64,000 nt of DNA, from the NCBI GenBank assembly GCA_947652115.1, contig OX393566.1, positions 17,903,653 through 17,967,652 of the forward strand, in the 5' to 3' direction. Source of the stretch: Blastomussa wellsi. Its lineage: Eukaryota; Cnidaria; Anthozoa; Scleractinia; Plerogyridae. The notes below the pieces were generated by a model. The model was not told the DNA's origin and made no database searches. It saw only the letters and a list, made by a program, of their open reading frames with translations. Each line of letters starts with the position of its first letter. Within the stretch, counting starts at the first letter, position 1. Both the position numbers and the translations under genes were made by a program. Shown piece after piece: positions 1-13,206 of this stretch.

Positions 1-3000
1 AAGAAATGGATTGATGATTGCCCATAATCTGTCGAGGCCCTTGACAACATTCTGAAGTGGAGAAAATGGGGGCAGTTCTCTAATGCAAGACAGAACTATT
101 CAACACAAGATTGTCTATACGGCCCCTGCTGTGACAACAAATTCAGGTTGATTCGAAATTCCGAATTGCGATCCAAATTCTTTAAAAATTACATGGTCTT
201 CATCAATGCCAAAGTCTTAATGCCTACATATTGCCTTTGGAAAAGTCATGTTGAACATAAACATTCATCAGTCTTATATTACACGCGCTTCGCCATTATC
301 TGATTATTGAAATTAAATTTTCCTCGTGGCTTGATTACATGCGTACGTCACGGAAAACACACATTCCATATTCGCACCTTTACTTTAGTGGACATAACTG
401 ACACATCCCGGCCAACGCCCTCAGATTCCCTATCTGCCCCCCTATTTTTCTCTTGGTTACTTTCGCGGACACTCCTCACTAAACTAACACACCATCTGGT
501 GAAAACAACCAAACTGCACCTCAGAGCAACATATGTAGCAAGCAGAAAACACAGGTTATGCGATTTTCTTTGTCATTTTCGTGCCAACACAGCTCCAGGA
601 CTGCAATCTCGTCACGTTGCCTTTAGTCTAGGGCGTTCACAGGTTGGTTCCAATCGCGCTGCTTTTCATACAATCTGGGACGCTTTCAAAATGCAAATAT
701 GCGAGCCATTTCTGCCCATGTTGTGGTTTAGGATTCTATTGTCTATTTCCACGTGCACGAATGTTTTTCTTTCATGATAATCACCGTGTCTGTCGGTTTA
801 CGTTATTTACATATATATTTTACACTTTCCTTCGCCTTCTGCTAATTCCCTCGCCCATGACAAGTTTTTGTTGCATGTGAGACTGAAAGAATTAAAAAGA
901 TTAAAAGTACACAGAATTCGGCACGTCCGCGATGATGTGTGACGACATGAAAGGAAACATTACTTTTATCCGAAATCCAATGACAGGCTTTCAAATTTCA
1001 ATGTTTAGTACCGCTGGGATAACAAGCTAAAGGAAAGATCTTGACATCAGGTATAAAAGAACAATACATATCAGCTTTGTCAAGAAAATTATCGGGTTTC
1101 CTATTTTATAGCAGCTAAATAGTACAAATTTATATTTTAAAACTTGACAATCCCCCTGAAAAAGTACGGACATTTTTATTCGTGCAGCAAAACTGTCAAC
1201 CTATTCAACTGTACATGTTTTTCAAAATTTTTTTTTTCATTCTGTGCAATATTGAAGTAATCAGTGTCAGAAATCTGTCAGTTCAACTCTTTTTTGTGGA
1301 GATAGCAGCGACTCGTGTGTTTCCTCTATAAATCCTGACAATATCTCACGCTGGGGCTAGGGATATTACTGGGATATTAAGAAAAGTCGTAACATTTAAA
1401 AGCTTAAAATCAATTGTCAGATTTTGTCGATTAATTCTATGTATTAAAATATGTATTGGCATTTAATAGGGAATTTATTTCGTCCTTGATCTTTCATCTG
1501 CAAATTTCTTCAAGCTTTTTGGCTGTTAAAACATACAAATGTAGCATGTATCCCGTTTCCTTTATACGTCAGTTTTGTCCACGTTCAGTTGTACTGCAAA
1601 GAGTGAAAAAAAAAATCGCAAAGGCGTCACCAATTTCTGAGTTATCTTATCCTTTTGTTAGATCTGTTAGGAATCCGAAGCAGGAAGAGCAACCAGAGTA
1701 TTTTCCTTTTTAATTTATACTGGTAGTAATAAACGAAAAAAATCTTTAAAAGCACCGAGCACGTTGCGAAAGTTGAAAGTGTAACAATATATTCTTTCGA
1801 AAAAGCCATTGTAAAGCCAGCTGCACTCCATCGGGTTCTTCGTAGTTGTATGGCAAACATTTTCCTTTTCAAGTAAATTCACGCTGAGATCGGTTCATCT
1901 CAAGTTTCGTGATAAAAAGTGCGAAAAATGGCATGGGCTGTGTTTACGTTCGCTGTCGATTGGAGATCGAAGTTGGGCTAAGCTGGAATAATTCATGAGA
2001 AAATATAATTTGTCTCCGGCGGAAGAAACATAGCTTCCTCTTGCGACGTAAATTACCGAAGAAAGTGTAAAAAAAATCTGGAAATAAGATTAGAAACGCA
2101 CGCTTGGATTTTCGATTTCTTTTTCGTTTCGGCCTCGTCTTTGCCCTATCAAAACTAAACAGGTTTGCATTACACGCTTCCAAACAATACGAAACACCTG
2201 AATAGCAGAAAAGCTTTTAAAGGTTTGGCTTTCTGTTTGCCTAAATTAATTTATGATCGCAAACTACACACGATAGATATCACTCAAGCTTTATGGATTA
2301 CCTAGCCTACACCGACATACACTCTATCTCCAGATTTTGACTGAAACGCAAGTTATGAATGGTCGAGTGACATTGTTGTCAGAAAGGAAAATACTACGAA
2401 CCGCAAATGAATTGAGAGAAATTTGAACTTGATCAAGAAATAACAAATTTCGTTCAGTACGCGTCACATTACGAAATAAGTCAAAAACGGTAACAATATC
2501 CATTACATTGTGATCGTAAAACTGACAAGGATTTCAAGTTTTTCGATTGAGATGTGTCCTTGAAATTCATCGTGCGAAAAACGTCAGTATTCAACCGCGG
2601 CGCTAATTTTAGGTTGTATTTCTCGTCAAGTACATCAATTATAAATGACGGTGACTCCGCGGGAAGGATTTGTGGAAATAAACAACACGACTCGTAGGTT
2701 ACACCGGGAGCATAACACTTTCTTCACTGACTGCTTTTAAGGGCAATATTTCCAATGTTTGACAAGAACAGTGAAAGAAAACGCATTGAACTCGAGATAT
2801 ACGGACAGATGCGGAAGTGAATAGCGCAATTTTATAAATGAGAAATAAATTAAAACGATCGTATCTTTGGTGAGTATTTTTCCAATATGTTCTAGAAGGC
2901 AGAGGCAATTTGCCACCAACTGGGACTCGGAAGAAGGGTTTGCTGAATATAAATGACTCCGAAAAGACGGAAAGCAGTTTTTAGCTTTCCAGAACGAAAG

Positions 3001-4079
3001 ATTCATGTGAAGGCCAACATTCATGTCACAAATCACCTCGTTCCGTGTTTAGCCAATCAGAATCAAGAAAACGTGTGGACAGCTGGTGTTGACATTTTCC
3101 GCGGGAAAATCAGTCTTGCGTAAAATCTTGCGTGACGGCTAAAAGTTGTAGATTTCGCTTTTTCTTCTCTTAAAGCAAACAGATAATAAGAGGCCATTGA
3201 AACCAAACCATTCTTATTTTAAACACAAACGAAAGGTATTAACACAGCTAAGAGTGCTTAAGTGAAGTCTGTTTTTAGGAAATCATATAAACTTAATGAG
3301 CTTTTGCATATTTTAATAGACGCAAATTTTCTTTCTTACTTTTGTTTCAAATTGACTTGGAATAAAAATTGTTTTTTTGAGAGGGTCTAAACGACTTTTC
3401 TCTAAGAAATTTGTTGGCAAGAGGGTTCGTAAGTTTGGTTAGTGTGCGGCGTTTGTGGCTAGAGTCAGTTTAGACTATTATTAAACAGGTCGCTTGTTGA
3501 TGTTTAGGGGCATTTCATTGATGAATGGCTAATATATGTGCGGATGGTTTTTCAAAACCGCAATATTCAAGCGAACACGTGTCTTTAACACGCGTTATGT
3601 TCACAGCAATTCGTTCATCCCTGTAGGCTGAATTTTTCTTAATTAGTGGGCGTTATTCTCGCCGGTGCAACCTAAATTACGAAGGACAGCCCGCTTTTGA
3701 ATAATTTTTCTTTCTCATCTTAGAGCAAATCGAAATGGGAAAAATTCAGTTTGTTTTCGAGAAAAGGATAAACAATCTTAGCGTGTCTCAGCCATTTGTG
3801 TCGGTTGGAAATGTTGGGGCGATCATGGGATAGATTCTCGCAACACGCGTCTTGTCAAATAAGACGAACCAACCAATCAGCGTGCAGCTAATTTGCATCG
3901 ATGTAATTAGAATGCTTACTCCACCACAACTGGTGTTGTTGGTGGGTAGTGTGGGAACGGAAGGTTGGACAGGATTTTATCGGTAATTTTCCTCGCTCAT
4001 ACTCTTGCGGGTTAACTGAAGCGAAGGGACTGAAATAAAGACTATTTCTTCTTCCTTCATTCAGGTTTTTCGGGACAAA
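1..4079. other. Intergenic DNA upstream of the FAM117-like gene
   Basis: AT-rich sequence with short open frames only (the longest, 307-777, has no recognisable motif and skewed composition). I see no gene. The last 250 bases before the FAM117-like start contain CCAAT (about 3873) and an octamer-like ATTTGCAT (about 3890), which could be promoter elements; this is inferred from position only. Confidence 0.5.
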
Positions 4080-7000
4080 ATGGCTTCGCAGCCATCCCAG
4101 AGACCACGTCGAAATGCTTCGCCTGCATCGAGCTCAAAACTACAACCTATGAGGGCCACTCTACCATTTTCGTTGATAGCTCACGGCAATCCAAGTCCTA
4201 CCCGAGGAAATGGTTTAAGGAGACCAAGTCCATCTTCTTCACCTGTACATGGCAGTGAAAATGGCCTTAAACACCGCAGAAGTTCGCCAGAAACACGTGG
4301 GTCTCCCGAGCATCGCCGGAGTCCTTCTTCTCCATCCTCGTCGAGCTCGAAAGGTTAGCTGACGTGCTTTTCAAATTTACTCAAAACGGGCTGTCAACCT
4401 AAGAATGGTTGCTAGTTATAACTAAAGCAGTTTTATTAAGCTATCTTTTTATAGTATACATTCATTCGTATCGTTTAATAACTTCAGTATGGTACACCGT
4501 TGAATTTCGCTTTTCATCTGTCGGTCATCTTTTCTCAGTTGAGACTGTTCAGTGTGTTGACCTGCACTGAAGGCCATTTCCGTTGTTTGAAAATAGTTTG
4601 GGTTATGCTCAACTGACAATTGAGAAAGAAGAAATATCACTTTCTTGGCAGGTGAAAGAAGCAAACTTGCTAAAAGTAGTTCGGGCGCAATGAGAAGAAC
4701 GTCTTCATTAGACGCCATTTCACCGTATATGAGTGGACAGTGGCCTAAAGAGGTTGGAAGTTACGGGCCGAGTATGTGCCACAAATCAACTCAGGTTAGT
4801 TAGCACCACTATTAATAAAACATTTCTCGAAAATTGCCAAGTTGAGGCTAATTACACGAATTTAAACGTGGAAAGGCTGAAGGACGCTTGTATTCTACGA
4901 AACGAGCAAGCAAAGTAAATTTGCTTTGCTATACTCTTTTTAAACCACAGCCATGACAACGAGGTTAATTCCCAAGCAACTCTGAAATTTTATGATCTTA
5001 GCTGTAAATTAAGTTTGCTTTAACCCGAGTGATAGCGAAGGCCTCACAAAAGATATTGCAGAAATGTTGCAAACAAAACCCTCAGGAAGCGAAATAAAGT
5101 CAATACTTGTGCTGATTATTTGGAAGGAAGGGACTATTGATTTCATTGAGGGGTCAAAGAATCACCAACGAAGAGCTTTCTCATTTTACTGGTATTCTAG
5201 AATTAAAGGATTCCTAAATCTTCCTTTTAGTGTTGTAAAATATTTTGCAAATGTGAATCGAATTTTGTCTTTTTCGAAATTTAAAATTATCAAAAGGAAA
5301 ATGCTAGAGACTTGACACTACAGATTACAGTCTACAGCTGGGGGATGTACACTTGCTTTGTGACTAAGACACTTGTTTTGTCAGATTCACAACCATTTTC
5401 ATTTATTGCTCTATATAGTAGTTGATATATTTATTTTTTGTATTGCTACTTGCTCACAACAAATCGACCACTTTTTCTCATAGAAATGACGTAATAAAAT
5501 GTTCGAACTAGAGTTGAACCTTGAACCATTATTATAGTCTATAAGAGTGCAGACGATGGAATATTTTGGTCTTTTTTGTATCTTAATACCAAAAATTTGT
5601 TTTAGAATTGCTAGCTCAGAGAATTCTTGCACTATCTGTCACATGTCAGTTCAGAACACTGGTGAGACTCGAGCGATCCAGAGGACACCATAATAAAAAC
5701 CCCAATCTATTGCACTAGCTTGTTGTTTTGGAGAAATGAGCAACAAGAGCAGCAGTTAAAAATGTTTTCTTTCACCGCTTCAGTGAAACAAAAAAAATCC
5801 ACTCGGTACGAATGAACTTGTGAGTTAATAGCAATTTTATGTCTGTGTGAACGCTGTAAAAATAACCGTTAAAAGAAAGGACAGCTAAAATGTTTTTGCC
5901 TTATTCCTATTCTGTTGATGTATTACTGTTGACAGTTTGATAGTGATGCAGTTTCCTTATGGAATTTTCTACCGTGCCACTGCAAACTTGCTAAAGACTG
6001 AAAGAAGTTAAAGGTGAATTTATAGACCATTTTGTTGGGAGCGAAATACTCCAAACATTCGGAAAATGATCCTGAATGACTTCTATTTTTTAATTAACAC
6101 TGACAATAGCTTGGCAGTAGTACTATATGTTTCTTGAGTTAAAATTCTCACGTTTTGGGATCTCAACAGTTGGGAGAACTAATTTGCTTGGGAAATGAGC
6201 CACTGATAGCAATAGCGTGTTTGCCACAATTTTCCTATGGCTTCAAAAACTTGACATCTACAATGGTGTAGCTGAAGGGCTATATTCTCAAAACTTCGTT
6301 TAATATGTTGTCTGGATTTTGGAAAACTTAATGAGAAGAATTTAAAGTGCCACTATGATGAAATTTTTGATATCCAATTTTTACATTTTCGTTAATAGTA
6401 CGACTTTTTCAGGTATCTTGCCAAATTTCAGTCCATTACAAACATTAAAAGTTGTCTTTTTTGGACTTTTATTTCCGAGAATTTACGGCCGCCATTAATT
6501 CTCCTTTTTCCATGACTTGGTTGAGAATTTGAGAAAATGATGTCATTTTCTCAAAATACCACACGGGTTGAAATTATAATAACAATTAGTACAGAAAATC
6601 GCACGAAGAAGAGTAAAAGGTTTGGACGTTAACCTCGTGCAATTTTCTGTACTTATTGTTATTATAATTTCAACCCGTGTGGTATTTTGAGAAAATGACG
6701 TCATTTTCTCAAATTCTCAACCAAGTCATGGAACAAGGAGAATTAATGGCGGCCGTAAATTCTCGGAAATAAAAGTCCAAACAAGACAACTTCTAATTCT
6801 CGTAATGGACTGAAATTTGGCAAGATACCTGAAAAAGCCGTACTTTTAACGAAAATGTAAAAAAATGAATATCGAAAATTTCATAGTAGTAGCACTTTAA
6901 CAACAAAAGCTGGCTTTGCCTCGCATGAGCTATGTTCAATTATAATTACTGCTACTTGGCCTGTTTTCGAAAGCTGAAAAGTGAGTAATATTTCTCGCTT

Positions 7001-10000
7001 CCACAATTCACTGTTAAATTTTCATCTTTTCTTTGATTTTCAATGACGACTACATTGGTGGAACGTGTTCGTTGCACTGTAATTTACCTGCTGAGTTTTC
7101 AAGTTATCTTATCGTTTTCAGGCGGTAAACAGATGTGTTACAGGTGAAAAATTTCACCGGTTACCACCTGATAAGGAGAGCCCTGCACTGGTAGTTCATG
7201 ATGTTATGCAGAAGGGTAAACCTTTTCTCCAGGGTTGTGAACGAAATTTTCAGAACCCTCACCATCTGGGCAAGTGCCATCAAGCTGCCCTCACCCAGTC
7301 TTCTCCACACACAATAAAAACATATGGGCAATAGACCTCATTCACAATAGCCGCCATGTTTGTTTTCACATTGTAGTGCACCGCAAATTTAATGCAACAT
7401 GTTTGTTAACTTGATGTGCATAACCAAATAATGGCAATGTTTTTGGAAAACATGTTGTGGTTTATTTTGTCCTCGGTACAATATACAATCTCTAGTTATC
7501 ACTCCTTACTATCATGTGTTATATTGCGTTACAGACTCCAGTTTGGGAGGAAAATGACATGGAAGATTTTTCTGTGCTAGGCACAAAGCATAAAAGGTCC
7601 AATTCTTTGGGTAGTGGAGATCAAAAGATAAAGGAGGTGTGTACATTTATGTGCATGGGAATTAACTAAGTCCAAATCAACATGGAAAGATCCTTGTGGT
7701 AGGGCCAAATGGAGGACTCCACATGTAAACTGAAAGCTGAAAACATGTTGCAACTGGATGATACTTGAACTAGTATCATCCTCTTTCCATGTAAATAGAT
7801 CACTCATTTTTATAAATAGGACAGGCAATGTGCAGTTGTAAAAGTGGTGCCAATTAGTGACATGGCCCATGGCCCTGTAGATGTTTGGCTCTTGGTGTGA
7901 TGACTTGGACACTCAATCACGAATTTCGTTTCTTATATTTCCATCTGTGCATTTATTGACTAAACTAATCCTACCAGTATGTGAACCAAGTGACTAGTTA
8001 CCTTTTCTTCTGCAGTCCAGTGGTAAGTTTTCCATCCAGCAAGAGCTCAGAACTGTGTGTCTGGCTGAGTAACAACTCGTTCAGGAGCTTAGTTTTAAAG
8101 GAGCAATGTCATAGCTTGTGCACTTAGAAAAATTTAGGCTAAATTTTTCAAAATTGTCATTTGCAGTCAGTTTCAATCTTCTCCATCCTCAGCCATCCTT
8201 GTTCCTTTTTGGTTTGGTATCACTCCTTTGAAATGTTTTGTAAATATTAAGGGTAATTTAGATTGTTGAAGAAATGACACAAAATACCATGACGTAGCTC
8301 CTTTAATACCTTGAACCTACACTTTTTGGCAGAAATTAAAACAACATCTGCAACGTACAAAAGGCAGCAAGTCAAGTCAAACTTATGGTCGCCTGTCTCC
8401 ACTTCACGGTGACCACACTGCTATCCCAGCAAGCAGACTACCACAGTCAATTCCAATCTCAATCCCTTTGGCACCAAGACCATCAGAAGGGCCCCAGAAA
8501 CGGAGTTTAGAGGGACTTAACTCTGAAATACAGAAGCTAGTGTTGACCGAGACACAGAGAGTGAGTTTGGTCTGTTGTGTTCTGATCATTTTGTGTTCAA
8601 CTGGAACTAAAAGTAAAAAGAAATGTGTTTTTCAATCAAACCAAATGGTTAACATGCTACTATGATGAAATTCGCATGTTTCCAATCTAAGCCATTTTGA
8701 AACATTAAAAAGTAGTCTGAATGAGAAGAAAATTGCTGCTTACTTTAAAATATCTTCTTTCGTTGTAAACATAGATATTCAAGTTTTTAAAATATGCATA
8801 TTAGCTAAGTGATGATGTTATAGACTCGACCCAATTTTTTCAGATAGATGAAGAAAAAATATTTCACCCAGTTGGTTAGAAATGTTTGATTCTTTGCATC
8901 ACGACTTTTCTAGTTGAGTTATGCAATATGAAATTAACAATTATGTTACCATGGTAACATTCTGGGTTGCAGACCTCCCCAATGTTCAAGGCTATTATGG
9001 TCATTTTTGGCCATCCATTTTGATATTTCTCAATTCTCTACTTGCACAATACCATAATACACCGCTTCTTTCCCCCCCCCCCAAAAAAAAAATTGCATAG
9101 GTATTGTTTTAGATTTCCCTTGGGACATCTTCATGTCCCAGGAGAAATTTCAAACAATGATTATGCAAAATTTTCGGGGGTAAAAGTGGTGTATTATGGG
9201 ATTTGTGCAAGTAGAGAATGACTCCAGATCTGCATGATCTCACAAACATATTTATTTGTTAAGTAGGTTCTTTGGCCTGGTTTATTTCTTCTCAGCAAAA
9301 AATCACTCAAATGCTGAAAACAGGTTCAAGGGGACTGGAAAAGAGTGTGTTGCCATGGAAACAGGATTTAATTGTAACCATAGGACCAAATCAACCAAAT
9401 GCAGAAAGAAGTACACATTTGGTTTGAATGTACTTCATGAAACTTTCAAATGCAATATAAAAATGGTTGTTGTCTTGCATTACTTAATATCTAAACAACT
9501 AAACAACACTTTTTCATTAGGGAGTGCAACAAATACCAGATGGACGCAAAGCCCCTGTGGTAGAGATTCTGTCTGGAATTGGAGTGGTACCATTTCGTAC
9601 CGTAAACATTCAAACCCAGACACCTGCCGACAACCAAGATGGGCAGGATAGTGGAGGGAGTGGTAATAGTAGCAGTAGAAGCCATTCTGCATCCCCCACA
9701 TATCCCATAATGCCTGGAGCCTCAGATTCACGGCCGTCATCCAGGTGTTCCTCTGGAGGAGCAGCAGAAGCTGAAGAGAATGTATCCCCTGAGCTCCCTA
9801 CTGGAGGTCCTAAGTATGCATCCTCACCTGAGCCCAACAAGTCATACATCTTTGCAAGAGAACCTCCTGATGGAGCTGAGAAGGTTCCTTTGCATGTTGA
9901 AGATGCTGACAGGTTAGTGCTGCGTGAAAAGTAATTGATAAGAGAAAAGTGAAAGATCACCTTTGGTGAGTTCTCATGTAATGTTATTGGAGATGATTTG

Positions 10001-13000
10001 ACTTACCATTAATCCCAATGGATTGATTGCAGCATTTGGTAGTACATTGGTAGAATTAATAAGTGTGGGCCCAAGAGAGACCTGCCGCACTAATCTTGAC
10101 AGTGGCCAGCGGATCTTGTATCATGCGTGCGCACCATGTTTATAACAGGGATGTTCAATACCGGAAGTTAAAACCTTCTACCAAGATTGATTAGAATGTG
10201 GAAAATGTGTCAATCACAACAGTTTCACATGCGAGCACCGCATTTATAAATGGATTGACAGCGTTGAAAACAAAGCAGCTAAATAAACAATGAAGAAGTA
10301 AAATCTCCGCAAGATGTGCATCAAATAACACCAAGTGCGTCTCAAATCTGTTCGCTCCAAAGGCATAAATTTCTGATCCGCAGATTTAAAAATAAAACAA
10401 ATGTGAGAGCAGTTTTGTTTCAAATTGAAGTTCATTTAAGAGAAAACCAAAAATTGTATTCCAAAGCATCAAAATAGCAAAAATTTTAAAGTCGTGCAAT
10501 TCTGCATACAAGAATAAAATTAATTCAGGCGCCACACTAGAAGTATTGTATATTGCCATTTTGTATTCAGACCTCTTGAGAAGCCGAATTAAGCCAAACA
10601 CATTCAGTCATCAAACTTAAGATGACTCTTTCGTTAACAAGGTTTTAGCACCCTTTACTCTATGATTTTCCTCTTTAGTAACACTTATAAATTGATCGGT
10701 GTTTTTACTTTTCTTTTTTTTCCCAAAGAGGGAATTTCCAAGGCCTTGGAATTTTGTCAACAAGTGCTGTGACTTTCCAAGATGTGCCGTGATTAAGGAA
10801 AAAAACTGATTAAGGAGAAACACTTCTTTGTAGGACCCCAAGAGATCACTAAAGACATGGACATAAAACCGATTCTGATTGGTTTATTGTCCCTAATTTA
10901 CTGGAGAACAATATGAAAACTAAAATGTCTCCAGGGAGGGAGGGAAAGGGCACTGGTCAGCAAGTACTTTTCCCCAGCCGTTTTTGTCTGGAATGGGAAT
11001 TCCAGGGGTAGTTTTCACACAGCCAGTTTCGGCCGGCAGAGGAGCCAATGGATTAACTGCATCTAAGCCCGCACTTTCTAACCTGTAGTTAACCGTTTTG
11101 ACTCTTGTTTGGCATAGATTTAATGTAGTTTAATGCAATGTAATGGAGTTGACAACAAAGAGCGTTTGTGTTCCTGTGACAGTCAGCAGAGTTTTATGCA
11201 TGTACACCAGTGCATTCACTAGCCTACGTGTAGGTGTACCCACCCCCCAAGGAAAAACGGGAGGGAGGGAACATCTATGAAAAGCTGAGTGAATCGTGTT
11301 ATGTGATGTCATGCCTTTTGCACGAAAATATATCATGGAACTTTATTGGGTAATCATTTGATCTATTCTGTCGAGAACACCAATTGGCCAAGATAGATGT
11401 TACATGAGCAGATATTTCGGGACCGATGGCCGCCACACAAACTGAAGTGGCTTATGTCGCTCTGTAAGCTGCAAGCGTACATTCACGATAGAAAAGAATT
11501 CAAGAAACTCATTCTCTATGGTGCACAAAGGTCCACAAACTGTATTGGCTTATAAATGTCACTCTACAACTTGTGAGTTTAACCTTCAAGGTCAAAACAA
11601 ATGCAAGAAACACATTCTCCATGGCTTAATGGCTCTCTGAAAACAATTCCATAGTGTCTCTGTCATGACGCAAGACAAAGACAAATATCCATGACACAAA
11701 AACACAAGCTATCAACACCATCACGGAAAACATCAGCTTGCCTTTACCAGGGCAATTTTTCTGAGAGCTATAGCATAACCTTGCAAATATAAATGAGCCT
11801 ATAGCAAGCCACGGCTGAACAAACAAAACAGGAAACGGTACGCACAGACTTTTGACATCAATACAGTGCATGGCGGTGGACACATATGACAATGCTATGG
11901 TTCTTTTGAAGAAAAAATGCCTCCAAATATATAACAATTATTCCATGAGCCCGTGTTGGATATGAAGTGATAAAATAACCAATGAGTGCGTAGCGCGAGT
12001 TGGCTATAATCACTTCATATCCAACAAGGGCGAATGGTTCAAGTGGTCCCACTGTTTTTTTCAGTGTGATGGGTGCCCTTCCCTTCTGCATGGGGGCTCA
12101 TAGCTGGGTTGCCAGGATTTGCCAGTCATGATTGGAGCAGGGCATGAAATTAACTTTTTTTCTAGTAGCTAATTGGCTTCTAAATATTTTAAAGTAATAG
12201 CCAATTCCAAAATTTTAGTCGCCACTTTTAAAACAAAATTCCCATCATTAAGGTCATGCAGGACCCTTATGTTAAAGAGTAGGCACAAACTGTGATGACT
12301 GAGGCCGACAAAAAACTAAATGCTCATCTCATGATAATATATTTAACCCTTTGACCCCTGAATTTCTACCCAATTATAGAGCAAAATGTTTCAAGTCAAG
12401 AAATGGGCTTGTAACAGCCTGTATTGATGGCACTGGTTTGTCATCATTTTCTCCCATTTTCTTCACTTTTGGCATCTTCTGAGGCAGAATAGTGCAGGTT
12501 GTTGTAAAAATTGTTAGGGTCATGTACAACATGAAAGGTTATGTAAATCCAAGATGGCGTCAAATGACAAATCTTCGAATGTGCACGTGTTGATTTTCGA
12601 AAACAACCTTCACTAGGAAGTTTAATGACTGTCTCAAGATTACGACTGCAGGTTTATCTACATCTTAAATAATTCACAAGATCTCTAGATAATGTCTAGT
12701 TGCCAGGATTTGGTAGCCAAACTCTAAAATACAGGTGCATTGGCACCTGTATTATGCAATTTTACACCCTGGGGAGCAGTCTCCATGAAGGAGCTGGCTG
12801 CCAATAGTGGAAGCTCCTGGATGATTCAACCACGCAACCTCCCTTTAGTGATGCAGTTGTTAATAACAAGTTGTTTTGAGAGATACACTGGACTTCCTGT
12901 GAAAACTTAAGTGGAGTTTTTGATGCTGTCAAAGGAAAAAGTATAAACTCCCTTTTATTGTGCTCCTTGGAGTTCATATAAGAGAAGGAAATTTCCTACA

Positions 13001-13206
13001 TTCAAGGATTAATTGTAACAACTGTTTCCTTGTTTTGTTTTAGGGACACCTCACACTTGTTTCACGGGCCAGACATAACAAAGGTGAAAATTATCACAAA
13101 CAGTGCAAGATCAGCTTTCTGCCCTCTGCCCTCTTACCCCAAAATGGCAGTAACTTCTCCAGCGACAGCCAACCAACAGCTGTTACATGTGGAAGCCTCG
13201 CAGTAA
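4080..13206 (+). CDS. FAM117/GLCCI1-like: FAM117/GLCCI1 family protein, six coding exons
   Basis: Exons 4080-4353, 4652-4794, 7535-7636, 8333-8560, 9521-9912 and 13044-13206 join in phase to about 433 residues. The N-terminus (1-91) is Ser/Pro/Arg-rich and probably disordered. The junction of exons 1-2 leads to a conserved block MRRTSSLDAISPYMSGQWP, close to the VRRTSSLDTI...GQWP block of GLCCI1/FAM117. Exons 2-3 read HKSTQ-TPVWEE, as in the family's DKATQTP segment; exon 4 starts with KLKQHLQRTK and contains SPLHGDHTAIPAS and EGLNSEIQKL; exon 5 has IPDGRKAPV, TQTP and a C-terminal NKSYIFAREPPDGAEKV; exon 6 has SARSAFCPLP. All are family landmarks in the right order. The molecular role of the family is poorly known; vertebrate GLCCI1 is glucocorticoid-induced. 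Start chosen as the first ATG of exon 1, shortly downstream of CCAAT. Introns hold several MITEs. Confidence 0.92.
6342..6900. mobile_element. Long foldback MITE with TTAA ends (intron 2 of FAM117-like gene)
   Basis: The two halves (about 6342-6615 and 6625-6900) are near-perfect inverted copies with only a few bases between them. The outer ends are TTAA-AGTGCCACTATGA on the left and, inverted, TTAA-AGTGCTACTACTATGA on the right, so the element is bounded by TTAA on both sides as expected for a piggyBac-type target duplication. No coding capacity. The end sequence recurs as a fragment near 8647-8670. Assignment to piggyBac is inferred from TTAA only. Confidence 0.85.
8095..8306. mobile_element. 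Short MITE with TTAA ends (intron 3 of FAM117-like gene)
   Basis: Left end TTAA-AGGAGCAATGTCA and inverted right end TTAA-AGGAGCTACGTCA bound about 212 bp without coding capacity. The interior segment around 'ccatccttgttcctttttgg' recurs at 17285-17305, showing that it belongs to a dispersed family. It stops 26 bp before the 3' splice site of exon 4. Confidence 0.75.
9033..9219. mobile_element. Foldback MITE, about 187 bp (intron 4 of FAM117-like gene)
   Basis: ATTCTCTACTTGCAC at 9033-9047 is mirrored by its exact reverse complement at 9205-9219; the arms continue imperfectly inwards and include poly-C/poly-A and poly-G tracts. Non-coding. Confidence 0.7.
11955..12025. repeat. Short hairpin
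   Basis: GTTGGATATGAAGTGAT at 11955-11971 is exactly inverted at 12009-12025, around a 37-bp loop. Lies in intron 5 of the FAM117-like gene; probably a remnant of a palindromic MITE. Confidence 0.6.
12062..12836. repeat. Dispersed repeat copy, interrupted
   Basis: 12062-12130 and 12768-12836 match, in opposite orientation, one continuous stretch at about 47270-47416 (shared words include 'gctgggttgccaggattt' and 'gctggctgccaatagtgg'). About 640 bp of unrelated DNA separates the two halves here, so this copy has been split by an insertion. Confidence 0.6.

Noticed and set aside
307..777. 156-codon open frame at the left edge
   Set aside because: No recognisable domain, no splice context, composition like the surrounding DNA.
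7119..7320. Possible extra FAM117-like exon after an AG at 7121
   Set aside because: Exon 2 (HKSTQ) and the exon at 7535 (TPVWEE) already join in phase and reproduce the family's continuous TQTP motif, so no exon fits between.
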